This document shows, one piece after another, positions 12,085-23,393 of a DNA stretch of 64,000 nt (position 1 is the first letter of the stretch; every line of letters starts with the position of its first letter). A model generated the notes under the pieces. That model made no database searches. It was not told the origin of the DNA and saw only the letters and a program-made list of their open reading frames with translations. The position numbers and the translations under genes were made by a program. The DNA comes from Mastigamoeba balamuthi. Taxonomy: Eukaryota > Evosea > Mastigamoebida > Mastigamoebidae. The stretch lies in the NCBI GenBank assembly GCA_902651635.1, contig CACRSC010000084.1, positions 1,362,324 through 1,426,323 of the forward strand, given 5' to 3'.

Positions 12085-12600
12085 GGCAACGCGTCACGGG
12101 CGATGAAGGCGAATACGCCCTGCCTCTGAGTGCTGTCCAGACCCAGACTGGGGCTGTCGTTAACTCGTGACACCCTGCGAATGGCTGTGCGTGTCGCGGG
12201 GTAACTGCAAAATGGAATGCGGGGCTTCAGAGAACTGCGCCGAGGGCTAAAGCTCACCAGAGATGAAGAAGGCGTATGCTACCTCCCTATAACCGTTATC
12301 CAGACCCACACTGGGGCTTTCGTCGAGTGACGCGCTGCGAATGGATGTGAGTGTCTTGCGTAGCTGCAAATAGGCAAGCGGGACTGGGTGGCCCAGGAGC
12401 ACTGTGCTACCCAAGGCCACCAAAGGTGAAGAAGGCGCATGACCCGCCTATGAGCGTTATCCAGACCCAGACTGGGGTTTCGTTGACTCGCGAGGCGCTG
12501 CGGATGGCTGCATATTGGAATGAGAGACTGGCTGGCTATACCAGGAGCACTGTTCTGAGAGCAGCATGCCTCGCCTGTGTCTCCTACAGGGCGAGGCTGT
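12085..12600. repeat. tandem repeat, about 162-bp period, three diverged copies
   Basis: The marker CCAGACCCA(G/C)ACTGGGG begins at 12137, 12300 and 12461, giving periods of 163 and 161 bp. Copies also share CTGCGAATGG-type blocks, a TGAAGAAGGCG(T/C)ATG block and a TATAACCGTTAT/TATGAGCGTTAT block just before each marker. A partial fourth unit precedes the first (about 12095-12136). The third copy is shortened and runs into the 3' end of the PRMT5-like gene. The array fills the gap between the convergent PA28 and PRMT5-like genes; 11921-12085 shows nothing further. Confidence 0.85.
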
Positions 12601-13871
12601 GCAGGCCTGAGTCAAGTGCAGCGCTCTCCGCCGTTGGCGAGGCCCTCACGGTGATATTGACCGAGTCGGTCTCCCCGTTGCTGTTCTGGAGGGCGCAGAG
12701 CCCCGCGTCGCCGCTGCCCGCGGTGACAGCCCACTCGTACCACACCCTGAAGGTGGCCTCCCCCGCGCGCTCCGAGGGCGCCTGCTGCTGGAACCTCCTG
12801 CGCAGGCGCAGCGTCACCGCGGCCTCGGAGCAGCTGACGGGCTCCCGCAGGGGCAGCGCGAAGCACTCCCAGTGGTAGCAGTTGCGCAGGGGCCCGTGGC
12901 GCGTGTCGATGGCGACGCCGCCGTAGAGCTCGCACGTGAACCACCCCAGCACCATGTCCACAGCCCCAGCGGCGGCGGCGTCTGCCCCGAACACGCGGCG
13001 CACCGCCACGTCGTCGGGAGGCCGGCGTCGCATGTGGCCGTGTAGAGCGCCGGGGCCTCGGAGCCGCAGGGGAACAGAGTGCCCGGCGGCAGCGAGAGGA
13101 CGTACGTGGCGTCCAGCGGGCGCCCGGCGGCGCGCAGGAAGGCGGTGGCAGAGGCCGCCAGCACCGGGAGGGCGTGCGCGGACCACGAGCGGGGGATGCA
13201 GACGCCGCCCGGGGCCAGGAACCACTCGCAGGCCGCGCGGGTCAGCTCCGCGGCGAACTCGTTGTCCCCGAACGACCCCAGCAGCTCCGAGACCACGACG
13301 TCGCACGCGCCCGCGATGCTAGAAAGCATTCCCCTGGGTCCCAGCGACGCGGCCGTGGCGGCGGCGCGCGGCAGCGGCGCGAGCACGAAGGGCGGGTGGA
13401 CGACGACGCGCGGGTCGCCCGCGAAGAGCGCAGAGACGTAGTCGACCGACTGCGGGTTCGCGTCGACGCAGTGGACCTCGGCGGCGACGGAGCACTGCGC
13501 CGCGGCCTCGAGGCACAGGGAGGCGAGCCTCCCGTGCCCCGCGCCGCAGACGACGTAGCGCACGGTTCCGCGACGGTTTTCCGCGGATTTCGCCCGCAGA
13601 GAGGCGATGTCGCGCGTCGCCAGGACGAGGGCGGCGAGATACAGCAGGTACTTGGCGCGATCCCTCTCGAGCATGCTGGCGCGGGCGTGAGCCGAAAGGG
13701 GCGCGTCGGTTCCGCGACGGTTCCGCACTCGTATTCGCTGAGGGTCAGCGGCGGGTCGAGCGGGTCGAGGTTCCTCGAGGGCGCGATGAGCCCGCCGCAC
13801 TCGGCGACCTCCTCCAGCTCCGTCTCGCGGCACATGCGCGCGGCCGCCTCGTGCAGCCCCCGCAGGTCCAT
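12584..13871 (-). CDS. PRMT5-like arginine methyltransferase, N-terminal barrel absent
   Basis: PRMT5 makes symmetric dimethylarginine on histones and Sm proteins. The catalytic core is clear: LSEYE|DMLERDRAKY (joined over the intron at about 13681-13732), the SAM-binding VVCGAGHGRLAS, VHCVDANPQSV, the double-Glu VVVSELLGSFGDNE, and the C-terminal beta-barrel with RVWYEWAVTA. Three things are odd. Only about 46 residues precede the core, whereas PRMT5 normally has a TIM barrel of about 290 residues; the flank is taken by the divergent BAR gene. The frame shifts by one base near 13025-13045, between the GTLFPCGSEAPALYT part and PPDDVAVRRVFGAD. The C-terminus ends with about 20 extra residues that enter the tandem repeat. 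The shift could be a sequencing error or a real lesion. Confidence 0.8.
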
Positions 13872-14030
13872 CAGGAAGGCGTTCAGGGCAGCTCAGGAAG
13901 ATGCGCGGATCTTTCCGGGGTGAGAAAGAGAATCTCGGCGAAATATCCGCAGAAAAATCTTATAACGCTTCTTTTTTTGTCCCACCGGCACCCCCAGACC
14001 CGCCGCTCCGCCGTTGCCGAGGCCCCGAGG
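13872..14030. promoter_or_regulatory. short divergent promoter region
   Basis: The PRMT5-like gene (minus) and the BAR-DH-PH-RhoGAP gene (plus) start 159 bp apart, so both promoters must lie here or inside the genes. The only visible feature is an AT-richer stretch with AAATATCCGCAG and a T-run at about 13940-13982. Confidence 0.5.
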
Positions 14031-17000
14031 ATGCTGCTGCGCAGAGGAGGCCTCGTGGGCCCGTACTCGCTCAACGTGAACTCGCTCTTCGCTGTGCGCC
14101 CAGACCCGCTGCCCCCCCCCCCACTGCCCCCCAGTGAGCGGTTTTCGGGCCCCCGAGGCACCGGTTCTCAGACGCGGCTCACCGCCTCCGCAGGACGTCA
14201 AGCGCCAGCGCAAGGGCTTCAAGAACACCCTCAAGCACCTCACCGAATTCCAGAAGGCCGGCCTCGGTGCGGGCCCCCCCAGACCCGCTGGCAGAACCGC
14301 TGCCCTCCCTCTTGCGCCCCTCGCCTTCCCTAGCCCCCTTGCCCCTCGTCGCTGAAGCCCGTGGTTTCGGCGTGTTCGCATTTGGGCCGCAGCGTTTGTG
14401 GAGGAGGGGCGCGCTGTCTCCGAGGCCTTCCGGGAGCTCGCAGAGGCGATATCGAACGAGACCGAGCCCGAGATGGAGCTCCCCCGTGCGCTGCCCCCCC
14501 CGGGCCCTCCCCTGCCCTTCCCTCTGCCCCGGCAGGGAGCCCACTCACTCCCGCCCACTCTGTGACTCGCTGACTCGCTGACTGTGGCGGCTGCAGGGAC
14601 CGGGGCGCTGAAGCTGGTGGAGTTCCACGAGCGGGTGCAGGCGAGCCTCGAGGACATGGTCCGCGAGATACAGCAGCAGGTCGTCGAGCCCGTGCAGGCC
14701 GTCATCGACACGTCGCTCTCGAGCGCCAAGGCGGCCAAGAAGGAGTACGACCAGGAGCGCAGCAGGTACGACACGCGCAGGAGCAAGTACCGGCTCTCGG
14801 TCGACGCCCTCGGCACGCATTTTCCTCTGCACCCCCCGCACCCCCTTTTCGGTGCCCCGCTGCACCTGCACCCCGCGCGCCCGCGTGCGTGGGAGGGGTG
14901 GGAAGGTTGGGGGGGTCGTCGCCCGACCCAGATTCGGTAAAACACGCTTTCCCAAGGAAAACAACCCGCGAGCGCGGAAGGAACGAGCAGCAGAACACAC
15001 GCACCAAAAAAGAAGCCGCAAATCAATCCACTCTGTTTATTTGGTTTTTGTAAGTTTGTTAAACACAGCAGGGTGGACCATTCGCCACTGTGGGGGCAAG
15101 TGCATGTGAGGTCCGGGGTCTACTTTTTTCCTGCGCTCCGGTTTTTTTCGCTCCTTTTTCCGCGGTTTTTAGTTGACTTTTCCGGGAACGCACTTAGTTT
15201 TTTTTAGTTTTTAGTTCCTACGCACAAGTGCTGACAGTCAGTTGCTCGTTGTTCTCGCGGCCAGCGCAAGTTGCCGGGGTGCAGAAGCGGGCGAGCGCCA
15301 ACCTGAGCCCCCTGTCGTCGGCGACGCCGCCGCTGTCGCCGACGCCGTCGGAGGAGGCCGAGGCGGCGGCGGCCAAGGCGACGTGCGACAAGGCCGAGGC
15401 CGACTGCCTGGAGCAGCTCAAGACGGCCAAGGCGGCGAGCGGCGCGCAGTGCCTGCGGCTGTTCACGTCGTTCCACGGCATCTACCGCCACCTGTTCGAC
15501 GAGGGCGCGCTGACGATGCGCGACATGGAGGCCTGCCACGAGCAGTTCATGCGCGAGTTCGAGAACGTGCAGGCGAGCGCCGCCGCGATGCCGCCCGTCA
15601 CGGGCGAGGACTCGCTCAAGGCCGCGTTCACCGAGCTGGCCGAGTTCCACGTGCAGCACTGCGCGCAGCTGAGCACGCTGCAGGGCTTCCGCGCCCGCGT
15701 GGTGGCCGAGCAGGCCGAGCTGGGCATCAGCGACCAGGAGATGGCGCCGCTCTTCGGCAACCTCGAGAAGCTGCTCGCGCTCTCCAAGTCGATCCGCCTC
15801 GAGCGCCTCGACAAGCCCGACGCCGAGCTCCCCGTCATGGTCGCCGACGCCTACGCCCCCCTCGTGCGCCCCTCCCCGTGCAGCTGTGCGTGCGGCCCGC
15901 ACTGAGAGCCGTTGTCCCCTGCAGCTGCACAAGCTGGAGAAGCACCACGTGAGGTACGCGGAGAACAGCTCGGTGACGATCGCGGCGGTCGAGGCGCAGG
16001 TGCGCAAGTCGGGCAGGTTCGCGGCCATCGTCAAGGCCGTGGAGCGGCAGCTGATCGGGGCGGGGCTGGGCGTGGGCCTGGCGGTGAACATCAACCACCT
16101 GATCATCATCCCCACGCGCTACCTCCCCAAGCTCCGCGCGTACATCGAGGCCGTCTACGACCTCACGCCCACCGACAGCCCCGCGTGGGACCGCCTCTAC
16201 GTGAGCCCCCCGCAGTGGCCCCCCCTCCCCCCAGCCCAGCGCGTGCGCGCGAGAGCTCACGGGCAACGCAGGACCTCGTGGAGCGGATGCCGCTGGCGGT
16301 GGCCAAGGTCGAGGACGCGAGGTCGCAGAGCCAGTCGATGCGGCACCTCATCCAGGTCAAGGCGACGATCAGCGGGCTCGACGAGGAGCTCGTCGAGACG
16401 TCGCACGACATACGCGTCGAGGGCGACCTCAAGGTCGTGCGCTCGTCGTCGGACCGCCTGCAGGCCGGCAAGCTGCACCGCATCGTCCTGCTCTCGGACA
16501 TGGTCATCATCCTCGCGGGCTCGGACTCGCAGCAGCTCAAGGCGCCGCACGGCAGCGGCGGCGGCGCCAGCGGCAGCGGCGCGGGGGGCAACGGCGGCGG
16601 CAGCGGCGGCAAGCCCGTGATGCGCTGCTGCCTCAAGGCGCCGGTCATCTCGCTCTCGGTCGAGGAGGTCTTCGGGGCCGAGCCGACGTACGGGCACTGC
16701 TTCAAGCTCGAGTACACGACGGGCACGGTGCCCGTCTCGGTGCTCTTCGGGCTGCGCAGCAGCTCGGACGTGATCACGTGGGTCGCGGCGTTCAAGAGCG
16801 CCATCGCCGAGCGCAAGAAGATGCAGGTGTTCGGGCAGGCGCTCTCGGACGTGATGGCGAGGCCGCAGGAGAAGGACAACGAGATACCGCAGTTCCTCGA
16901 GCGCACGCTGCACTACATCGAGAAGTGCGGGCTCGACATGCAGGGCATCTTCCGCCTGAGCGGCAACGCGGCGCAGGTCGCGCGCCTGCAGCGCCACATC

Positions 17001-17949
17001 GACTCGGGCCGCGAGCTCAAGTTCCCCGACGCCATCACGGCGGCGACGCTGCTGCGCTCGTGGATGCGCTCGCTGCCCGACTCGATCACGAGCACGGCGG
17101 CGTACCCGCAGTGGGTCGCCATGGCCGAGGGCTCGTGCAACGACGAGGAGAGGTTCGTGCAGGGCGCCCGCGCGATGGTCCAGCGGCTGCCCAAGAGCTC
17201 CAAGTTTGTGCTTGCGCGCATCGTCGACCTGCTGCGCAAGGTCGTCGAGCAGAGCGACGTCAACCAGATGAACGCCCGCAACATCTCCATCGTCATGGCC
17301 ATGTCCCTCTTCCCCTCTCCGTGCGTGCCAGTGCCAATTGACTTAACGAAAACTGCAAACCAACAGAGCAACAAACTTGGACGAAAAAACAAACTCAAAC
17401 ACAAAACAACAACAGTAAGAAGGAGGACGCTGTGTTCTCGCCGGCTCTGGTGAACCTCGTCGAGCTGTTCATCTCGAGGTACGAGGACGTGTTCAAGGAC
17501 ACGCTGTGCAAGCTGGCGCGCTTCAGGAAGAGGGCGCAGGACCGCAAGGCGAGGAGAGAGCTGGAGAGGATCGCCGCCAGGGAAAGCGTCAAGGTTCTCT
17601 TCCCTCTCCCCCCCACAGCTCCACAGGCCCTCGGCGCCACTCAGCCGCCCCTCCTTCCCGCGACAGCAATCAAGGGGCGCTGCTGCTGCTGCCGCCACCC
17701 CCTCGCCGTCCCCTCCCGGCGCGGCGCTGTCCGCAGTGCCCCGCTCGTCGTCCAAGTCGGACCTCAGGGGGAAACCCAAGCGCAACTCGGAGGAGATGCT
17801 CGTCTGCCAGGTGTGCGGCGGGCCTGCGTCGATGACACTGTGCGTGCCCCACCCCCCGCGCCCTCCCGTCGCAGCTGACAACAAGCCCTGTCCCCTTGCC
17901 CTTGAGCAGTGGGAAGAAGATATGCAAGAAGTGCTTTGGCGAGGTGTAA
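14031..17949 (+). CDS. BAR-RhoGEF(DH)-PH-RhoGAP protein with zinc-knuckle tail
   Basis: Ten exons (14031-14093, 14194-14266, 14393-14485, 14597-14812, 15271-15863, 15925-16200, 16272-17320, 17416-17593, 17667-17839, 17910-17949) sum to 918 codons exactly. Residues 1-245 are a helical BAR-like domain (HLTEFQKAG, LVEFHERVQASLEDM, KKEYDQERSRYD) that should bind curved membrane. Residues about 255-455 are a DH domain (FTELAEFHVQHCAQL; PLFGNLEKLL; LIIIPTRYLPKLRAYIEAV). A PH-like region follows with a Gly/Ser insert. RhoGAP is at about 610-850 with the arginine finger in GIFRLSG. The C-terminus has CQVCGG...ICKKCF, a four-Cys zinc knuckle. The protein could both load and switch off Rho/Rac GTPases at a membrane. 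The 14813-15270 intron uses a GC donor (GCACGC); the usual donor choices there do not keep frame as well. Confidence 0.88.
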
Positions 17950-18089
17950 AGCCCGGGAGAGGAGGGGACGGTCGGTCGGTCTTATTGGGGAATTGAAGTC
18001 TGCACTCACAAAGCTCTCACAACACAACACAGCGAACCCGCACACACAAAAACAAAACAAACACAGGCACAGCAAAAGCAAAGCAAAAC

Positions 18090-21000
18090 TCATTGCTGAG
18101 GCGAGGAGGCTGAGGCTGCGGCCGGGTCTGGGACTTCGACGAAGCTCGGGCTTCTCATCAGCGAGACCGCCGTGGCCTCGCCGATCATCATGGGGTGCGG
18201 CTGCACGTTGAACACATAGAGCGACGGCTGCGAGGGCGCATAGGGAAGGGGACACAAATGTGTCAGCCCCAGAGGAGCGGGCGAGGGGGCGAGGGGCGAG
18301 GGGGGCGTACAGGTGCTGTGTCTTTTGACGAGGCGGGGGCGCAGGAGCACCAGACGTAGGTGCAGCCCTCGTTGTCGCTGACGCTGGTCATCTGCGTGAT
18401 GGGCTGCGCAAAGTACTGCTGGATGTCGCCGATGAAGCAGGCCGTCTCCACGTCCCACAGCTTGATCACCGTCGAGGCCGTCCACACCTGGTTCCCCACC
18501 GCCACGATCGCCGTGACCGGACCGCTGTGCAGGTGGGCCTGCGCAGAACCCCACAGTGAGCGGTGTCGCCAGACGAGCAGGGGGGGTGGAGGGCAACGCA
18601 CAAACTGGCGGTGGATGGTGGGGATGACGGGGTCCCAGACGAGGACGGTGCCGTCCGAGTAGCCCACCCAGATGAACCGCTCCGAGGCGGCCAGGGCCGT
18701 GATGGCCTTGGCGACGGTGGGCAGCTGGAAGCGCCGCGTGTAGTCGAGCAGCCACCCGCTGGTGACGGGGTGGTCCACGAGGTGGAGGCCGGCCCAGACC
18801 TGGCCCTTGGACGGCGCCGAGAGCTTGGGCACGGCGCCCGTGGTCGTGGACATCGGCGCCTGCGCGGGCACCGGCACGGGCGAGTAGACCAGCTGCGCCC
18901 TGCACTTGGACATCTTCTCCAGCGCGAACTCGAGGCGGAACGCGCCGTCGCGCGAGTCGAAGACGAGGACCGACTCGTGCTGGTCGGTGCAGTCGGTGCA
19001 CCAGACCTCGTCCGAGGCCGGCACGTAGGCCATGGCCGTGATGTTGTAGTTGCCCTCGATCTCGAAGGCCGGCGCGCAGCTCTCGGCCGACCAGAGGCGG
19101 ACGCCCGTCGACGTCGTGATCCACACGTTGGGCCCCACGACGCACATGATGCCGGGGCCGCCCGCGTCGAAGCTCGTGCGCTCGGCGCAGCGCCCGGCGT
19201 CCCAGACGCGCACGCGGCCCGAGGCGTCGAGCGTCCAGACGGCGTCGCCGACGGTGGCCATCGAGAGGACCGGCTCGCGCAGCAGCATCTTGCGGCGGAA
19301 CGAGAACCAGCAGACGTCGTCGGGGTCGCGGGCGCAGGCGGGCACGAGGCCCTCGAACAGCTCGGCGTAGCGCGTGATCATCGTCGCGACGCACTCCATG
19401 TGCGCCGGCGTGTCGCCGCCCATCGAGGGGCCGACGAGGTTGGGGACCATGACGATCGCCAGGCCCTTGGGCGACATTGAGTTGAACGCCTCGTTGCACG
19501 CGATGCACGCGAGGAACTTGAACAGCTCGCGCAGCAGGTCCCTGTGCGACTGCGGCAGCTTCGAAAAGGCCGAGGCGAAGCACGCGAGCTGTGTGCCGCT
19601 GTCGCGCGTGTTGGCGGCGCGCGTGAAGAGGTGCAGCGACTCGGGCGTCAGCAGCGGCGTCGGCAGCTCGCGCAGGAAGACCTTGAGCAGCCCCGCGATG
19701 TCGTGCACGGCCGCCAGGCCCTCGGGCACGTGCTGCAGCAGCAGGCCCGTCTGCGCCATCCTCCGCAGGTCGTCCAGCTTCTTCTTCTCGCCGGCCACCC
19801 TCAGCAGCTGCGCACACGGCGACCGTCAGGCCCATTCGACGAACCATTACGTATTGTAAAAGGACTAAACGGCAGCACAAGAGAACTCAGTTTGCTTCCG
19901 ACTGATTAAATTAGGTGTGCTGTAAATCGATTGATGTTGTCACCGCAATGCAAACGAACCATTGACCACGCAAGAGGGCTGCAATATGCCTCAATAAAGC
20001 AACCAAGTGACAAATAGACAAAGCCGATTAAGCCTCGTATTCGCCTGAAACAGCACCAAAAAGCCGTGCGGACGCCAAAAGAGGTGAGGAAAAGACCTGA
20101 CCACAAAAACACAAAAGCCACAAATCACAACCACGCCGCGCAAAGAACCGAGTGCGCGGGGCTGCGAGGATGGCCATCAGGGCTCGAGTTGCTATTACCC
20201 CACCCGCGTGATTGTGTTTGAACAAGTGCTCCGCTCCCCACGGCACTCGGCTTTTGAAAGGGGGGAAGAAGCAATTGTGGCGCGACGGCTGTTGGAGAAC
20301 AGAGCACCACGCAGAGCACTGCTCTCGGGAAGCGTGCACGGGCGAGAGAGAGAGAGAGAGAACGCACTCCTTCCTCGGCGAGGCCGTTGACGAGGATGTA
20401 GCGGATGGTGCGCTGGACGAGCAGAGGGATGCGCGAGGGGTAGAGGCACGAGTTCTCGTACTGGAGCAGCATGTCCAGCGGCACGCCCAGCATGCAGTAC
20501 GGCGTGCGCCCCAGGTCGAGGCCGGGCGCCAGCTCCTTGTCGGCGGCAGCCTCGCCCTCGCCCTCGGCCTTGGCCTCGGCCTCTGCCCTGCTGGCCTCGG
20601 CGCGGGCCTCGGACTTGGACCGCCCCCGGAGCTCCGCGTCGGCCACGGGGCTGGGCGCCTTGGTGATGAGGTACTTGCGGATGGCCTTGAAGATGTCCTC
20701 CCGCTTGGTGTCCCTGTCGCACACGAGGTGCATGGGCTGCTCGAGGATCGGCTGCTTCTTGACCTTCTCGACCCTGTCGCCCTTGTCCTTGTCCTTCTCC
20801 CTCTGCTTCTCCTTCTCCTTGTCCGTCTCCTGCGGCAGGCCCGGGGGCTTGAAGAGGTACACCATCTGCTTCTTGTCCCTCTTGTCCGGGTGCTCCTCCC
20901 AGCCCGGCGGCAGCATCGCCAGCTCGTCTGCCGCACGCGAGTGCTTGTCAGCAAAGCAGACAAAGCGCAGGCAGCACAGAACTCATGCCGCCCAGAGAGG

Positions 21001-22991
21001 AGGGAGACACTAGACACCGGGTGTCCCAACACCAGCCCCGCACGTGCCCCGCTGATCTCAAATTGAATCCAATCTCCGAGTCGAATGAAACAGAGAGCGT
21101 CGGGGCTGCGAGCGTTGCAGGCATGGAGCAGAGCACGGGAGAGGGAAGGGGGGGAGCAGCAGGCGGACCAGGGCCCTTCATGACCTTGGCGCCGATGTGG
21201 ATCGTGGGGGCTGCGGTGGCGCCGAACGTGTCCGAGAGCTGCAGGTAGACAAAGTCGTACCAGCCCAGCAGGTACGTGCAGGGCCTGCCGTCCTTGCTCC
21301 TCTTCTTGAACGTCACCGCCATGCCGTCGTTGAACACGTAGATGACCACCGGCAGCCTCGGGCACAGCCCCATCTGCGTGGGACGGCGTCCGTCCCCTCG
21401 TCAGCCGCAGGAGGCGAGGGCGAGGGCAAGTGGGCAGCGCACATCGCCGGGGACGTAGAGCGAGCAGGTGAGGGCGGCGACGGTCCTGCGGGTCAGCGGG
21501 GCGGGGCACTTGCAGCCCGAGGGCACGTAGAGGCTGCGGAACATGAGGAGCGCCGTGTAGAGGTCCTCGTGGTTCTGCGCCTCGTCTGCGAGCTTCCCGA
21601 GGAACTTGATCGACTGCCGGAGCGTCCTGAGGAAGGCCATGTCCGGCACGACGCTCAGCTCGCAGCAGGGGGCGATGGCCTGGGGCAGGTGTTTGCGGGC
21701 CAGCGCCGCCGTGTAGCGGGCGGCGTTGACCAGCGCGGCGTTGCTGAGGACGAGGTCGCGCTGCGCACGGGCCATCTCGTGCAGGAAGCGCACGCGCGAC
21801 ATGGCCATCCAGAACGTGTCCTCGATCTGCATGCAGCCCACACAGGCAGCAGCGCAAAGGCCGCCCCCGTCAGCATTCCATCCAAGCAAACCGCAAAAAC
21901 AAACCAAACCCACCGAAACAAAACAAAACAAACCGCCACAAAAAGCCAACAACAGCATTAAAGACCGCTGTTACCCAACCGCTTATTTCGAGTCAGAAAA
22001 TGAACGCATCAATGCGATACAGATGACCAACGGCACCAAGTGAAAAAGAGGGGAGGAGGAACACAGCAGAGACAAACGGCAGTGCAATCGAAAAAAAAGC
22101 GCAAGAGACGAGACAGGCGGGGAAACCGGCAGCTGGCAGGCAGTGCAGTGAAAACCGAGGGAAGAGAGAGAGGGAGGAAGGGAGGGAAACCCGGTGACGA
22201 CACCGGGGGGGGGGGGGGAACCACCGACGAGGGATGGTAAAAGGACGAGACACGACGAGAGAGAGGGCGAGAGAGCGAGCGGACCAGCTCGTAGGGCCTG
22301 GGGGGCCGCTTGTCCTTGAGGGTGACGGCGAACATCTGGCAGCGCTCGAGGGCGCCCTTGTTGTTGACGATGAAGGGGAGCAGGGCGCTCTGGTACTGGG
22401 CGCCCCAGACGAGCGCCAGCCACTGCGGCCGCACGCCCAGCGGCGCCTCCGCGCTCGTCTGCTGCCGCAGCTGCCGCAGCGCCGCCTCGGCCGCCCGCCG
22501 CAGCGCCTCCACCCCCTTGAACACCACCTCCCACCCGTTCGCCAGCGTGCTCACGTCCCCCAGCTCGTCTGCACAGGAACACAGGGGTGGTCAGATTCCA
22601 GAGATTCCCAAATCGCAAATCGATCGCGATATGTTTCTTGGATTTAGAAACCCCGGGGATTCGGGGATTCGGGGGGATATTTCTTCAAGCAGAATCTCGC
22701 GTTTCGTTGCGGCGGTCGTTAGGAGACGGTTTTTGCCGGAGAATGCGTTGTGTGTAAAGTGAGCAGTGGGGCAGTGGGGGCGCAACTGAGCTTGGCGACA
22801 AAGGCCTCCTCGCTGGCGAGGGCGTCGCGGGCGAGCTCCTCGAGGGGGCCCTGGACGCGGGACCACTCGGGGGCGTCGGGGACGGCGCAGGGCTCGCAGG
22901 GGGGCGGCATGTCCTTGGCGTCCAGCTGCTGCTGCCCCTGCGCCGTCGGCGGCCCCTCCGCCACCTTCTGCACCACCACCTTGCGGCTCAG
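18090..22991 (-). CDS. RhoGEF(DH)-PH-RhoGAP-WD40-like propeller protein
   Basis: Eight exons (22991-22787, 22568-22285, 21826-21443, 21373-21169, 20927-20368, 19807-18602, 18538-18311, 18227-18090) sum to 1,070 codons with all phases matching. The 5' exon with the start codon is not settled; an ATG directly followed by a GTGCCC donor at about 23088 would fit. The N-terminal part is a DH domain (LEELARDALASEEAFVAKL; an ALLPFIVNN region; IEDTFWMAMSRVRFLHEM). A PH-like segment follows (VVIYVFNDGMAVTFKKR). RhoGAP starts at VPLDMLLQYE and crosses the large 565-bp intron into LLRVAGEKKKL (arginine finger), LLKVFLRELPTPLLT and MVPNLVGPSM. A beta-propeller of about six or seven blades ends the protein (VWTLDASGRVRVWD, IWVGYSDGTVLVWD, VWTASTVIKLWD). 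A basic EK/KD-rich linker precedes RhoGAP. It converges on the BAR-DH-PH-RhoGAP gene. Confidence 0.82.
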
Positions 22992-23393
22992 CTGCCCCGA
23001 GGAGGCAGAGGGGAGAGGAGGGAGGGGAGAGGGGGGTCAGCTCTCGGCGCTTATGGGGGGGCAGTGGGCAGTGGGCAGGTGGTGGGCACCATTGATCGAA
23101 GAAAGGGGCTTTTTGAAACTAACCGACTGACGACAGATCTCCGGCAGATATCCCCCCGGATCCCAAAATATCTCTGCGCTGCCCACCAAAACCGAAACTG
23201 AAACCGCCGCATGCCACTTTTGGGGGGAGCGGCAGGCGACTCCGCAGGCAGGCAACCGAGCAGGGGGCACAGCAGTCAAAAAAAAGCCCGGGGCAGGTTT
23301 TTTCTCTTTGGTGACTGGTGCGGTTTTTTCCAACCGCTTCCCAGGGGGTCAAAACCGAAGCGGCGATGACGTGTCAACGATCACGCGCGCGCT
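22992..23393. other. gap between two minus-strand genes
   Basis: This stretch must hold the promoter and probably the first exon of the DH-PH-RhoGAP-WD40 gene, and the 3' end of the CAP gene. A pyrimidine-rich acceptor (minus strand, ending at 22992) is clear. Short AT-rich motifs (GGGGGATATCTGCCGG, AGATATTTTGGGATCC) lie at about 23140-23175. No ORF is convincing. Confidence 0.5.

Noticed and set aside
20341-20360. GA-rich run as a regulatory element
   Set aside because: A simple GA repeat of about 10 units within an intron; such runs are common here (also in MTR4 intron 1).
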